From: Pomacea canaliculata
Taxonomy: Eukaryota > Mollusca > Gastropoda > Architaenioglossa > Ampullariidae
NCBI RefSeq assembly: GCF_003073045.1
Contig: NC_037594.1
Location: 28,198,737-28,262,736 of the forward strand
Reading direction: 5' to 3'
DNA: 64,000 nucleotides
This document shows, piece after piece, positions 36,601-49,249 of the stretch. The stretch's first letter is position 1. Every line of letters starts with the position of its first letter. The translations under genes and the position numbers were made by a program. The notes below the pieces were generated by a model. It worked only from the letters and a program-made list of their open reading frames with translations. It searched no databases and had not been told where the DNA came from.

Positions 36601-37367
36601 AAAGAAACATGAAGTTGTGTCTGCTGGGCTCTGAATGCCGCTTTATAAGTTTGGAAATAAGATAATTTTCCATTAGTTCCCGATTTGGGCCTAGGGAAGC
36701 AACTAACTTTTGCTTCATAACTACGGCCTCTGCATGGTGGTTTAGTTGTGAAATGCTCGTTGAGTCCGATTTTACCAATAAGGCAGTTAATATTTCTCAT
36801 TTTAAACCTTGAATGGGGTGATATCTTTATAGGTGCAGCATCTTCAGCTTATTCAAGAAATTCCTCATCAGACAGCTGGTCTTGTCCGTTTGCCTGGTAA
36901 TACACGTTGCACACACCTTATGTTATGCTTAAGAACACGCATAAATTATCAAATATTTTCTTTCTGTTCCACTCAAGAGAGTTCATTTTAATCAAGAGGA
37001 TTTAAATTATTCAGTTTTTTGTTTAGTTGTTGTTGTTGTTGTTGTTTGGTTTACTTAGTTTTCTTGATTGTTCATCAGGTGTAGCACAGGTTATCAGGTC
37101 TTTAATGACAAATTTTCTTTGATGTGTAATGTGCGTGTGGAATTATAAAGGTTAGAAATAAATAAAGACAGTGTTTGGATCAGGGTAAATTCGAATAATA
37201 ATGGACTTCTGTTGGTCATAGGCCCTGCTGTGAAGTTTAGCCAGAGTCCTACAGTCGTCCCCACGGCTCCCCCAATGTTGGGACAGCATACTGAGGAGGT
37301 GCTGCAAGGGCTTCTTGGAATGGATGAATTGACATTTTCAGAGTTACGTAAAAGCAAAGTAATTTGA
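30682..37367 (+). CDS. SUGCT: Succinyl-CoA:glutarate CoA-transferase (class III CoA-transferase)
   Basis: Model: join 30682-30769, 31132-31237, 31338-31411, 31727-31812, 32203-32253, 32584-32704, 34221-34312, 34480-34623, 34711-34806, 35145-35216, 35472-35569, 35769-35871, 36833-36896, 37222-37367. All junctions are GT-AG and in phase; the product is 446 aa, close to human SUGCT. The mitochondrial enzyme moves CoA from succinyl-CoA to glutarate in lysine and tryptophan breakdown. The Arg-rich, acid-poor start ([20 protein letters not shown]) looks like a mitochondrial presequence. Family blocks follow: [64 protein letters not shown] and VPYGP-like IPYGPINNM. The catalytic aspartate is Asp219 in [10 protein letters not shown]. 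Intron 6 holds a decayed LINE. Confidence 0.95.
32868..34092 (+). mobile_element. Decayed LINE copy in SUGCT intron 6
   Basis: Plus-strand fragments give a non-LTR retrotransposon in order. They are [37 protein letters not shown] and [15 protein letters not shown]; then stretches like [13 protein letters not shown] and [13 protein letters not shown]; then [15 protein letters not shown]; and finally [20 protein letters not shown]. The catalytic FADD box is not readable. Many frame changes and internal losses make it an old inactive copy. It is the same family as the fragment at the right edge of the window, judging by shared motif order. Confidence 0.75.
35872..36832. other. SUGCT intron 12 with unexplained coding-like stretch
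   Basis: Overlapping open frames occupy the minus strand at 36429-36800, one of them 123 codons long. The base composition is less AT-rich than neighbouring introns. No domain was recognised. It may be a fragment of a retrocopy or transposon, or chance. Confidence 0.35.
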
Positions 37368-39645
37368 CACAACTCGGACTAAACACAGTCAATGTATATT
37401 TCCCATTTTCTTACAGATGTAGTCGCTCTGTATGATGATGATAATAAAGCAAGGATTATTTAATTTCGTATGTCTCATGGGGAAGGAGACATGTTTTAGT
37501 TTTAAACATTCTTAATTATTCATGTAATGAGAATAATTAAATGGCGATTTAAAGGTCACAATCGTACGACTAACTGGTTAAGCTTACCACGATTTCCTGT
37601 TTGTATGCCCTAAGTATGTTGTAGTCAGTTTTTGTGCTTTATTTCTGATTTATTTTCAACGTATTAGACCTGGGAGATATTATAGTACGTATCGAGATAT
37701 TAACATGTTACAGTGGAGGGACGATTCGATAGCAGTGAAAATGACTACAATAAAATATATATGTCTTTAACATGGTTATTCAGATTGTGGGAAGCCTTAG
37801 GTATTTTACATTTTCCTTCCATTTTGTTTGAAATAGTATTCTGGATATTTACGAGATCTTATCACAATTTTTATTTTCTTACATTTTGTAGCAAGGTAGA
37901 CCGTTGAGCACGACTCGATGTTGAAGCGAGGTATGCGAAGAGAATGTACTGAACCTTACAAGAAAAAAATTCTACAAAGTTAAATTTAACAGTTGAGAAA
38001 CAAATGAAACTTTTAGGTTCAAATTATTATAGCTTGCAGGTGATGTGGATAGTGGACTATTTTCGTTTGATATCCCTGCGCGAGTGAGTGTTTGATCGTC
38101 TGCTAAATAGTCAAAAAAAAAAAAAAAAAATCTAAACACATGCAACTCACACTTTATTATTAGTTTTGATTTAGAAAAATACCACGAACATGTCTGCTAA
38201 TCCATTCAGCAACACTAAAAGATCCATAGTTTCTACGCATGAGCATACCTCGCAACGGTCTATTTTGCTACACCCTTCGTTGCGCAAAGAAAACAAAAGT
38301 GAAAAATGGCGGCTCGTGTGCAACAGTCTATTGTCGGGTCGTGCAGATTGTCGTGTGTGACTCAGTTTGAATTCCTTCGTCAATAATTCATAACCCATTG
38401 AAGAATGGATCTGAAACCAGCACTGCCAAGCATTTCACAGCTGTTGTCAACAGTCACTAATACTGATTAATTAATGGCAGCGGTGCAGAGCTGGCACAGG
38501 CGGTGTCGTGAAGCTGGGAATGTAGCTGACCCGTGTAAGGGTCACTCCTGACTAGGAATACAAAGTAGGCGTGTGGCTGCACGCCGAGTGTTTTTCTCTG
38601 TTTAGTCAACGTGTTGTGGCAACGGCCCACATCCTCAGACCCTTTTCGACCAATCCCTACTTGTTCACCCTCCTGTTTAGTCGTTGCGAAAACACGCGCG
38701 GGTTTCCTTCTGCATGCGTAGCTTTGAAAGAGGTGCTCATAAACTGATTGAGTGGCTTCGTTGAATTTTCCTTTTCGTTCGTGAGATCTACTGAAACACT
38801 TACCATTACTATTTGCACATGATTATTTTAGGTTGCTATATCAGTTTATTGTTTGGTTATTGTTATTTTGTCGGCCGTCTGTTGATCTTTATAAAAAAAA
38901 ATTCGAGACAACTTTTATGAAAACACGAAACATTATCGTAGAAACAAATAAGGTGGTTAATTATATTAGATAAAAATACTGATTCCGAAAATAAAAAACA
39001 AAGTATGGAAACAAGTAAAATTTATAGTAAAAGAAAGTATATAGATTGGTATATAATGTATAGCAGCAGTTGATGGACGGTTTGCATCAGAAATAAGCAT
39101 TGTATACAAACATTCTGTTTAAGATTTCTACACGATATATGTATCTTTAAATGAAAAAAGATAAAAATAATACCCGACGTAATTAAATTTCCTTACAAAC
39201 AATTTGAGTGCATATAAAAAATACGTGACTTTAAATATAAAATGTCCTCTTGAGTGTGTCTGTCAATTTCATTTCATTTAATGTCTTTGTTCTTTTACTT
39301 ATTTAGTTATTACAAAATGGCAACGAATTCTAGTACATGAGTCAAATGGATAATAAACTACTACTTGGATATGCTCCATTCTTTGTTGTTCGGCGTGGCG
39401 AGATATAGATAAAGAATACATTCTCTTTAAAAAATCGGTATTCTGTAACGCGGAATTTGCAATTTCTCTCTGTTCTTCTGTGTGTGCGCAAAGTTATTTC
39501 TTCACCAGGTTTGCAAAGAAAGAATTTTTAACAATTCCGTTTCATATCTGTTACAATAGCTTTTTGATAGTCTGCGATGTTCAGTCCTTTCAGTTTCTCT
39601 GGAGCAGGCATCTCGATGAAGTCGGCGGTGATGTTGCTGCTAGAC
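37368..39645. other. Convergent intergenic region, SUGCT and PLAC8-family gene
   Basis: No gene recognised. An A-run lies near 38113-38130. The patch at 38200-38760 is more CpG-rich than its surroundings but shows no exon I can support. Confidence 0.45.
37443..37448 (+). terminator. Candidate polyadenylation signal of SUGCT
   Basis: AATAAA 76 bases after the stop codon, at a normal distance for a short 3'UTR. Confidence 0.6.
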
Positions 39646-42600
39646 CTATTCTCGTGCCATCGCGCCTCCACTCACTCCAACTTCCTGTAATGTGTAAGAG
39701 GGCGATGTGCATTATGACAAGTTTTACATCCAAGACATGCCTATACCTCCCTTTGTCTCTCTCCCTCATACACAAATACTCGCGCACTCACACTCTACTT
39801 CTGTAACTCCAGATAACCACTGTCGACAGGGAAATTTTTCCATACAAAGCGATAAGTAAAGGTGAGGACAGGTTTCAACAAGACATAGTGTGACCTCGTC
39901 ATGGTAATTCAGATCTTGAACGTATATATTATCAATAATGCTGACCGAGTATGTTTACGGATGTTTTTGTTGCTACAAAGGTAATGTCATCTTTTTTGTG
40001 TGTCGGTCTCAGCACATAGCTCGTCTACATGAAGCAAAACAGCTCTATTTTTAACGGGACAAAAATCCATATGTTGTTGGCAACAAGATATAGGACACAA
40101 TCTGAACAGAAGAGGAAAACTGTGTTAAGACACAGAGATTCCCTGTCAATAATGAAGAAAATCCTTTGTTTAATAGGGTTAGGATTTTAAAAATATTTCT
40201 CAATATTATCTCTCTTTTTTCAAGAGACTTCCGGAGATTTACTGGATGACAAGTGGAGCAAGCGGTAAGAGTGATTGCACCGAAAGCTCAAAGAAAGAAA
40301 AAATTGTGAAACTTGTAACGAGATAAATTGTTCAAACTTAATTGCTTTATAAGAAGACTATAGCATGATAAATTGGTAGAAGTCGTGTTATCTACAGCAT
40401 GTTCACTGAGTGTAAATTATATATATATGAGAGAGATCGAGAGAGCACGGATGCAGTCAGCTGTCCACGAAGACACATATTTCTTATTACACGTATGTTC
40501 ACCACAGACACATGTGCCTATTTAATTAGGACTACTGGAAAGAGAGAGAGGCGAGAAACAGCAGCCCAGAGCTTGTTGGACAGTGTGAGCCATTCGCAGT
40601 CAGTCAGCAGTCCAGTTAATATAAAATTCAGGCGTTAACGTAGTAAGTGAAAGTAACTTGCTAGTTCCCTTTAACTTAAAGGACTAAACAAGTCAAAACA
40701 CGAGTTGGACTTAAATGATAGATGTTTTAAATCTAAATCATATCCGCTGAAACTTTCAGATCTGAAAACCATCTTTTACTTACAACCAAGTCTAAAACAG
40801 CTTTTGGCGGCTCGAGTAGACTCAGAACGTCCTTTAAGGGATTCTAAAGGCTTGTGATAAGGCTGTGGCGACGGTCAAACGTTTCAAAAATATATTTAGT
40901 TACAATGACAGAGCACGAGAGCAACACATGAGAAATAAAGGATTGGTTTCTCATTTAATTACCACCTATTAGCACTATTTCCGTTGCCGCTGTTTATAAA
41001 AATTGAAAAAATCCAGTGAAATCGACCCTTGTGTGCTTCCGACGGTAACCACGTTATATCTTTGTGATGCGGATACTAGCGCGTTATAAAACTACATCAT
41101 CATCATCATCTTCCCAGATGATCAAGCAGATCAACCCTTCTTGTGATGTCAGAGTCTTATTGTGACGTCAGTCTCTGACAGGAAGTGTCTGTATCTGTAT
41201 CATTGCGAAGATTTGACGTCATTTATTGTATGACGCACTCTGTGTGTAAGTCTTGTAAGGCTCTGTCTGTCGGAAACTGATGAAAAGACAATTTTGAATC
41301 TTTTCCCATCTTTTCGTGGCAATCGGGTGCAGCACATTCTCGAGGCATGGTTGTCACTATGGAAACCACACGTCATAGGGTCACGTGACGGAGAACGAGA
41401 CTTTGTGGAAGCAAACAAAGAGTCCCGTGTAATTTCTCTTATTAAACACAACATTCTACTAAAAACCTTCAACGTTTTCCACATGAACACACATATAAAT
41501 AGACGAGATTCAAATGTATCCTACTCTGTACGCCATTATAAGCAGTTTTAGTTTGCCTTTAGAATCCCTTTAAGCCCAGCTTACCATTCCCTTGTTTTTC
41601 CCTTCCCAACTCGTAATAGTATACCTAATAAACAGTTGTATCTTTCTATGGTACTAATGTTATAGTGTACCTCATGAGCCGCTGTAACTTTCTATAGTAC
41701 TAATGTTGAGGTTGGAAAAAAAAGTAAATATTCCTACCTGTGCTTCTTGGATCAAAGCACATATAGGAAGAAACCAGTGAAGGACACAATCCATGCAGAA
41801 ACCACCCTGAAAATGATCATGAAATATTTTTATAAAGCATTTTATTGTCGTAGAAAATATATAGCTGAAAAGTCTTTTAATGTTGAGCGTTGAACAAAGG
41901 AAAGCAAGCAAGATATAAGAATTATTTAATGACACTGAAAACATAAATTTAATCAATCAATTAACCAACTATAATCAATCAATAAACCAACTAATCAATC
42001 AATTAACCAACTAATCAATCAACCAATCAGTCTGTCATCTCTAACACAAAGCATGGCAAATTGAAAGCATGAAAGAACTAATGATTATCGCGTGGGAAGA
42101 TAAGAAAGAAATGCCATCAATAATGTAAGATGACTATAAGAGATCAAAGGTGAACACTGAGACAACAAAGAATGTGACTAAACCGGAAGCTTTGTAGTAT
42201 CATGCCTCGTTTTAGTAGTTAAGTAGAAAAAAAATCGTCTGCTAGCAATCCAGTAATACAAGTTCGTGGAGTGACGAATGAAATGGGGACGTCGCCACAG
42301 GAACGGCAGGTCGTCTACTGTATTGACCTCAGTAAATAAAAGAGCGCTTCGCCCTCCTCCCCAGCCACGACCTCCGTGCGGTGGCTATAGCGACAGCTGA
42401 ACAAGAACTAGCTGTCGAAAAAGATTGTCTGTGCGTTGTGACATTAATTGACATTATATGCTGTTTATTTGTATATGAAGTTTATTAGCTGAGTGATATT
42501 TTTGTTCTCACTGCAGATGAGTCTGGCTTTTGTATTGCGCAAAGTGGTCGTCTGCGTACGTGATAGACACTATAGGAGCGCACAAGTGTTTCGACAGGCA

Positions 42601-45190
42601 GGTTGTCATCGAATGTCCATTTTTAATTTAGTGAGAAGAAAGTGCAGCAGGTCGAAAAGGCCCTTCTGTACCGTTAGAGTTTGGTTAATTTTTTTTTTTT
42701 TTTTTTTGGTAGTTGTTTAAAGTATACGAACTTTATAGATAATCGATTTTGGGTTGGGTTTTTTTTTACTCGGAGAAAAGTGAAAATCTCAAGTATTGCA
42801 CTATATAGGGTAGATAAAGTCAAGAGTGTTATTATAGTAGGTCGTGCGCTATCGGGCGCCATCTTGGCCAACGTCGTCGTCTCAAGGAGGAGGATCGCAG
42901 AAGAGCTTTTGGTGCTTGTCGTGGCCAGCAAATGTTGTGCTCACTTACTCACTGTTTACACACCGATCGTATCCCTAGCGACGACCCTGTCTTTTTTGCT
43001 ATCGTGTAACGTACGTGTGGAAAGGATGATTTAAGTGCCCTTGCTAAGTGCTTGAAGAAAGTAGTTTTCATATCTCACAAAAGCAGTTGCTAAACCTAAA
43101 CGTCCCGTGGATAGCAGCTACGTAAAACGAGTATTTTTTTAAATGTAAAACTTAAAAACTTAAGAAAATCCTATGTTTAATAATTTTAGTTCATATGGCG
43201 TTCTTCTATATTAAAAACTCCTGGAATTATACAAAGTTTACCAAATTTTCACCCATGAAAAATGTTCACAAAATTCAAGATAATCAAGGAGTAATTTTTC
43301 ACTAAGGGAAAAAAAGTTACCAAAAAAGTTTAATCATCATGAAACCCAGAGTTTTCTGTGTATGAGTTTTGTTAGTCGAAGAAAGTCAGGTAACCTAACG
43401 AAATTTTTGTCTTTTATATTATTGATTTTTGCTCAATTGCATCACGGAAACAATCACAAGCGATCCGTCAGTCCCCAGACTGTGCCACGGGCGAGTAATT
43501 CACGAACACGATCAATAAACCGAGTCCAGCCACCCGGCACTGAGATCGATCTTATCGCTGACATGCTTCACCGCCTCAAAACTGCTCCTTGGGAAGACTT
43601 AAATGCTAACCCGAGCGCTCAGCGAAAATCGCTGGAAATATATATCATATTGGAAAAACATATTCTGGTGGTACTTTATGACTAAGAGACACGAGAAATA
43701 GTTCATTAATGTTTTTTTCTTAATCACACCTGAATTTGTCAAGAAAATAATGAAAGGGCAGTATTTCTAAAAATAGCATCATCTGCATGAGCTGAATTCG
43801 AAGAACACAGATGCAATCCTTGGTAATAGAAAACAGACCGTTATTTTATTTTTAACTTCAGTCAACGCTTCTAAATAAAGTTCAGATATGTAGGGCTCTA
43901 TTCCTATAATCAGCTGTTTAATTTTCTGGGCAAAATAATCGCTTTTTGAACACGACAACCTGAGCGATGTTTCTTCATTTGACTCAGAGACATGCATAGC
44001 TTTGCCACACTCATGGTTAGAAATACTGCTACTTCTGCTTACCTAGTGGTAAGTGAGAATACCAATGTTTGAAGACATATCTTGAAAATTAAGCATAATT
44101 ACCTACTCATATTTTTGGAGAATTATTATTTTAAAATGAACTTAACGAGATCACAAAGAAAAGAATTGCACTCGTGTTAGCCTTTAACAAATCCAACCTA
44201 AACATCTAAACAGAGAGTGTTTAAGCCTCGCGTGGAGCCTCCAAAAATTCAACCAATTTATTTTTTTAAAAAAACAACTTTTTATGTTGAGTAAGCAATG
44301 ATACTATAATTTTTTTTATATTTTGTGTAAAAAAAAATTAATGTGACATTTACTAGATGGAAATACATCAAGACCTTTGTCACAAGCTTTCTGATCCTTT
44401 TTCATGCATCGCATCAGAAAGAGCTGCGACCTGACATGCGACTGGCTGTCATGGGATTTGTGTTGGGGGGAAAAACCCAGTGTCTTCATGGCTTACGCAA
44501 GACAGTCTGCAGGATTACACCACCTTCTCTCTTTTTCATGGCTGGGATACGACGGCTGCTACTACTAATACTACGGAACTACCATCACCGCCATCAAGCA
44601 CCACCACTTTATAACTACTATCTTTTGTAATAGAAGAGCAATTTTTTTAAAAAGAAAAAGAAGAATAAAAGTGACTAAGTTGACTTCTCCGTGTCGGGGT
44701 GGGAACATCAATGCTTGAAGTTTAATCCTTGCAATAAGGTAGAAAGACAAGCACACAAAAAAGGGACCAGAAAGAGTTTTTGCTTTGCTCTTTAGTGATT
44801 ATCGTTGCCTTCGGCTTTGTTAGTAGTTTGACATATTCTGGTTTTTACAAACCCTATCATCGTGACGGGGTTGGACTGGGGCGAGGAGGAAGAAAAGCGA
44901 TTAAATATGTTAAATATGATTTTTTTATAGCCCATAACTGGTGTCAGAAAGAAAATATAATCATATATTTATCTTACCTCGATTCCCTTCTGCTCTCTGA
45001 TCTTGCCCCTGATCTTGGCCCGGGTGTAGACGCCGATGGGCCCCAGGATGGTCAGACAGCCGTACACGCAGCAGCTCTCACCCACTGCCTGGGCGTTCTG
45101 GCCGGCCGTGAGACAAGGCACAAAGTAGGTGATGATGCACAAGCCGCAGTTGTTGAAACAGCCAAATAGTCCGTTCTGCCAAGCTCCCAT
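39646..45190 (-). CDS. PLAC8/cornifelin-family small cysteine-rich protein
   Basis: Model, minus strand: 45190-44978, 41806-41738, 39684-39646; 106 aa. The first exon encodes MGAWQNGLFGCFNNCGLCII, then TYFVPCLTAGQNAQAVGESC and a Gly-rich CCVYGCLTILGPIGVYTRAK stretch. The second gives GGFCMDCVLHWFLPICALIQ ending EAQ. This is the PLAC8 layout: paired cysteine blocks (here CLTAG and CALIQEAQ) around hydrophobic segments. Family members are membrane-associated; some affect metal handling or cell size, and the role here is unknown. The first two exons are strong. The third, 13 codons including stop, is inferred from a good acceptor (ATTACAG), matching phase and the conserved Glu after QEAQ. A TATA box lies 84 bases upstream of the ATG. 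Confidence 0.8.
41940..42030. repeat. Minisatellite of AATCAATCAATTAACCAACT-like units
   Basis: Imperfect tandem copies of an approximately 20-base unit made of AATC and AACC steps, about four copies. No function visible. Confidence 0.8.
42172..42265. repeat. Dispersed repeat copy A
   Basis: Begins AATGTGACTAAACCGGAAGC and ends around ATACAAGTTCGT. It matches 63108-63200 along its length with scattered differences. No coding content and no inverted ends seen. Confidence 0.75.
43362..43685 (+). CDS. Hypothetical small secreted-type protein (tentative)
   Basis: A 107-codon open frame, antisense to PLAC8-family intron 1. Basic residues (SRRKSGNLTK) precede a hydrophobic run FLSFILLIFAQL, then HKR and a polar, Ser/Arg/Pro-rich body with further basic sites, then IDLIADMLHRLKTAPWEDL. 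The layout is like a signal peptide followed by a processed peptide precursor. The hydrophobic end (LEIYIILEKHILVVLYD) is not typical of such precursors and may be read-through past a missed splice site. I recognise no family. It could be chance. Confidence 0.2.
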   Translation: MSFVSRRKSGNLTKFLSFILLIFAQLHHGNNHKRSVSPQTVPRASNSRTRSINRVQPPGTEIDLIADMLHRLKTAPWEDLNANPSAQRKSLEIYIILEKHILVVLYD

Positions 45191-45273
45191 TTTGCCCCCT
45201 TTTTTGTTATTTCGTTCTTTTTGTAAAGAATGGGTACCTGCGTCCGTCAGGGCACTGAAGGCGAGGCGAGGAC

Positions 45274-45281
45274 TATTTATA
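45274..45281 (-). promoter_or_regulatory. TATA box of the PLAC8-family gene
   Basis: On the minus strand this reads TATAAATA, 84 bases before the ATG at 45190. That would put transcription start near 45250 and leave a 5'UTR of roughly 55-60 bases. Confidence 0.5.
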
Positions 45282-47927
45282 AAAGATAGAGGTCCTGGTT
45301 GCCTTTATTCTCTGTCGTAACTCCTGGCACTGCTCTCTGATTGGTTAGGTCAGGTGAAAACTGTTTGTAGTTACCGACGTGGTTCGGCTATGGCCGGGAG
45401 GCGAGTGTGTATCCATTGCTATGGAGACGGAGACGGAGACGGGATAACGATTGGCGTTTGTGTCCTACAGATCCACAAGAGCAGCGAGCTTTTGGCGGGA
45501 TGGGAGGTATTCTTCTTTCCTGTTCTCTGATTGATTTGATGTTCAATAATTGGTTTTTTTTCTTTTTTTTTTTTCGATCGAGAATGTGATGCCAGAGAGA
45601 TTTACTGGAAGCGCACTGCTAAGGACGAAAAATGCATCATTTAAATTGTTTTCTTCACGTCTGTTCAGGATCATATTGCGCTTTTTTCGGTGTTCTCTGC
45701 GTGAATGTGACAGTCCTGCAATGTGAAGGAGACTCGTGTACAAGAATTTTTATCGTAGATAGTTGATCAGTGCGCCTTGAATGCTTGACGTGGAGGTCAA
45801 GAGACCCTCGGCAGTGACCTATAGTTTGATCGTTTTTCGACATCTTAAGCACACCCGTTAAGTTAGCCATTTCATATTTTGCCTCTGTAATCAAAAAAAA
45901 AAAAAAAAAGAAAAGAAAGAAAGAAAAAAGATGACGCAGACTCTCGAATGAGAGAAAACAGTGTACACATGCGGGAGTTGTAGGAAAACTAACGACGGTA
46001 AGATATTTATGCACTAAAACGAGGCTAAGTGCACTTGCACGGCACAGTTATAAATTTCATACCGCAGACAAAGACAAGTTTTGATGCGAGGGTGTGTATG
46101 TATTTGTGAGGAAGGGACCGGGATTTGGAAGCATGCACAATTTTCTGCACACAGGATATCACTTTGCCAAAAATGTATAGTCTTTCACACACACACACAT
46201 GCGCGAGGACAAATATCTTAGCCTACACTATTCTTCTTTCAGCAGCTGATGTTACTAACATTTAAACAAATAAACCAGTGCTTCTGAACGAGTAGACTAG
46301 GAAAACAGACTCAGATCGTGGCGAGGGGTTCTGTTTTAGTCAAAACGGCTGTCAGAGATGTTATTTCGTATTTTCTTATTTAAATGAGTACATTCTGACA
46401 AGACATAGAAGATAACGTTCCCTGATAAATGATTGAGGCATACATTTGAATTACATGCATATATTTAGTTCCAAGGACCAGAATCAAATGCATCACTTTT
46501 GAGCTTTGAGACAGCCATATATTGCCTTAACATTAATTCAAAAAATATATGCAGAAACTTTGAACTAAATTTTACTTCTCATAACAAATCAGAACCTATT
46601 GCCAGTGACATCTGAATGTGAGGAGGAACAGAGTAGTTACGTCGACAAAATTCTTACACAACCTATTTTTCTTGAGTAGAAACAATACATCTGAAATATA
46701 AAAAAAAACTTTACTTGTGTAAGCCTTTGTCAATATTGTCTTTAATAAAAAGCAGTCACCCAAAAAACACTGCAAGGGCATAGTGTTCGTACAGTATATA
46801 CTAGATGTTAGTAATTGTCCCGCACCTAAGAGCCCGGAAGTCTCTCTACCTGAAGCACCACCAAGCCCATTTCAGAAGTTTTACCATCACTTGAGACAAC
46901 GTTACTATAAAAGTAATGGAGGGAGTGGAGGAGGTGTTGCGAAATGCATGTTTCCGGAGGTAACAAAGCTGTTTAGTCTATTTTACTATCAGCTAATGGG
47001 TTTTGTGAACTCGATCCTTGAACTGCCTTTTTTGTACCCGTCAAAGCAAGTAAATTCACACACAGTACGAAGCTCTGCAACATATGCAGCGTTCATTAAC
47101 AATATAAAATGTATGTCGTCGGGTCAGTGTGATACAATATCACTATTTCTCTCTCTCTTTCCCTTTTGCTTTCTCGTCTCCCGGAGGTTATCAGCCGGGT
47201 GAGCCAGCAAATGTAGGCCAGTGCCTGGAAGCAAACATCTTAAATCTACATTGTCATCAACCTCATTGGACCTCGTGACTGATATGAGTACTAGGCAAAC
47301 TGCGACCTGTTGCAGCCTGTGGCTACTACCTTTACTTTTTACAGGCGCCACGAATAAATGGAATACTTTTCTCATGAGTTGTTTAACCTACATCTGCAGC
47401 ATAAAAACAACTATTAAGCACTACATACACTGGCAGGCCTAAATCTTACATAAAGGGCATTTTTTGCATGGATGTTTCTTATTCCATATGCTTAATGTCT
47501 GACATAAATTTATATATTATCTCTGTACAGTTATGCGTGTGTGAGGAATTGCGTGTATACGTCATGATAAATCTGTATATCGGGATGCCTGAGGTGCTAG
47601 GGATAAGTAGCACCTCTTGCAAGGAAACCTGAAGCCTGATAAGGTAGCCATCGAGTTTAAAACACTTGGTGGCGAAGAGACTGTCAACCCCACGCATGAA
47701 AAAAATGGCTTCGGGGAATTATCGGAAAAAACAATCAAAAAGGTTAAACGGCCAGGCATTGAAGAGTGTCCAGAGGGCAGGACGAGACACAGTAGAAGTC
47801 CTGGTCATCTACTGCAGCAGGGGAGGCCTCCAGTGGTTTCGTCTCCTCAGCATGTTCTAATTTCTTTGCTGACCCATGCCCTGATCATTTATTCTTTTAT
47901 AGCTCATATTTGTTTGTTTCTTTAGCT

Positions 47928-48126
47928 CAGGGGTTCTCAACCTTTTACTTGTGACGCCCCCCTGACGAACAAAGGTAAGTCCGCGCGCCCCCCTTAGCCA
48001 GCAATGTAAGCTAATTTCACTAATAACGGTATAAGAAACTTTTAAAAAATGACCACTTTCGCGCCCCCCTTTGTAAGCACGTCGTGCCCCCCAAGGGGGG
48101 GGGGGGCCACCGTTTGAGAACGGCGG
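47928..48126. mobile_element. hAT-like MITE
   Basis: The left end CAGGGGTTCTCAACCTTT and right end CGTTTGAGAACGGCGG are imperfect inverted repeats of the type found on hAT/Charlie elements. Flanks CTTTAGCT and ATCTAGCT match at 6 of 8 positions, consistent with a decayed 8-bp duplication. The interior is C-run and G-run rich. No coding content. Confidence 0.65.
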
Positions 48127-48560
48127 ATCTAGCTGATATGCGAATGGACTCGTTTGTCAGTTTTTATTTATGACAACAATCAGCAAGGAAATTTATAGGC
48201 TTTTATTTTGAGGGAGGCCACTCATACAGCTTATAACTGGAAGCACTCTTGCTGGCTTTTAGTGCCAACGTTATTTTCCTGTGCTCCTAAAATATTTTGA
48301 AGCAATTTTTAAAGAAGTTATCGATGAAGGTTTCAATTACGATTATGTTAATCTTGTTTAAAATTGTTTCCGCAGAAATCGATCTCAAAACTGCACAAAG
48401 ATATGGAAGGGAATTTTTGAATTGGGAAAAAAGCTGAGATGATGTTGAATCTGTTGAGGTCTCAAAGAATTGTTTTTCTGCTACAAGAGATGCGCGTCGA
48501 AATCCTTTGTGGCTGTTGTTGTCTAAAGAACAAAAGATCGAGCTGTTTGCGTTGCCATGG

Positions 48561-48828
48561 TTATAGCCACAGTACCAAGGGACCCATTAGCAGCGTGTAG
48601 CTGGCGAAAGGCGTGAGGTCGCCGACAGGTAAGACAGGTAAGATAAAGTCACAGTCTTCATCACCTTCACACTCGTCAGTAGAGACATTTGGCTGTTTCT
48701 CACATGCGGCGAGCAGTGACATTCCTTCTCCCCAGCACCAGTCTTTCCTGTGAGTGACCGCAAATTCAGACCAGTAAAGCGTTTTAGGGCAACATATTTG
48801 AAAACAGCACAATCCTGTCACTGACGAA
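48561..48828 (-). CDS. Possible terminal exon of an unrecognised cysteine-containing protein
   Basis: An acceptor-like CACTCACAG is followed by an open stretch reading KDWCWGEGMSLLAACEKQ, then PNVSTDECEGDEDCDF, and ending ASYTLLMGPLVLWL then stop. Four cysteines, a glycosylation sequon and a hydrophobic C-terminal end would fit the last exon of a secreted or GPI-anchored protein. No upstream exon was found and no family was recognised, so it may be a relic or chance. Confidence 0.22.
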
Positions 48829-49035
48829 ACCAACACAACTGACCAGAAACACGGAGCATGATGCAGGTGGCGCGAAATGTATCTTATCACCAGACATCAC
48901 TAACGCGCAGGGATCGATGATCTAACCTTCACATGTAGCAACCTGCATAGTCCATCTATCATAAAATGAAAAGCAAAATGGTTTACAACGTCGTAAAAGT
49001 TTAAGTGTCAATAAAGAAGGCTCATAATCCTGTGA

Positions 49036-49072
<37 letters not shown>

Positions 49073-49249
49073 ATGGACAAAACAAAATGACAGAGAGCTG
49101 GTCCCCTCCAGCCAGTTAGGGGAAGGAACCTCACTATTGTCTGCTTTCATATCAAAAACTTCATCAATGAAGAATGAAAAATAAACGTCAATAAAGTTGA
49201 TGAAATTTTATTCAGCCACAGATTTAAAAAGTAAATGGAAAAATGGGGT

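Larger units (their letters stand above)
41807..44977. other. PLAC8-family intron 1
   Basis: A 3.2-kb intron. It holds the AATC-rich minisatellite (41940-42030), a dispersed repeat copy (42172-42265) and a plus-strand open frame at 43362-43685, listed separately. Nothing else was recognised. Confidence 0.5.

Noticed and set aside
46783-47202. 139-codon plus-strand open frame with a PAPKSPEVSLPEAPPSP start
   Set aside because: Possible orphan exon, but the acceptor is weak, the second half is low quality and no family is recognised.
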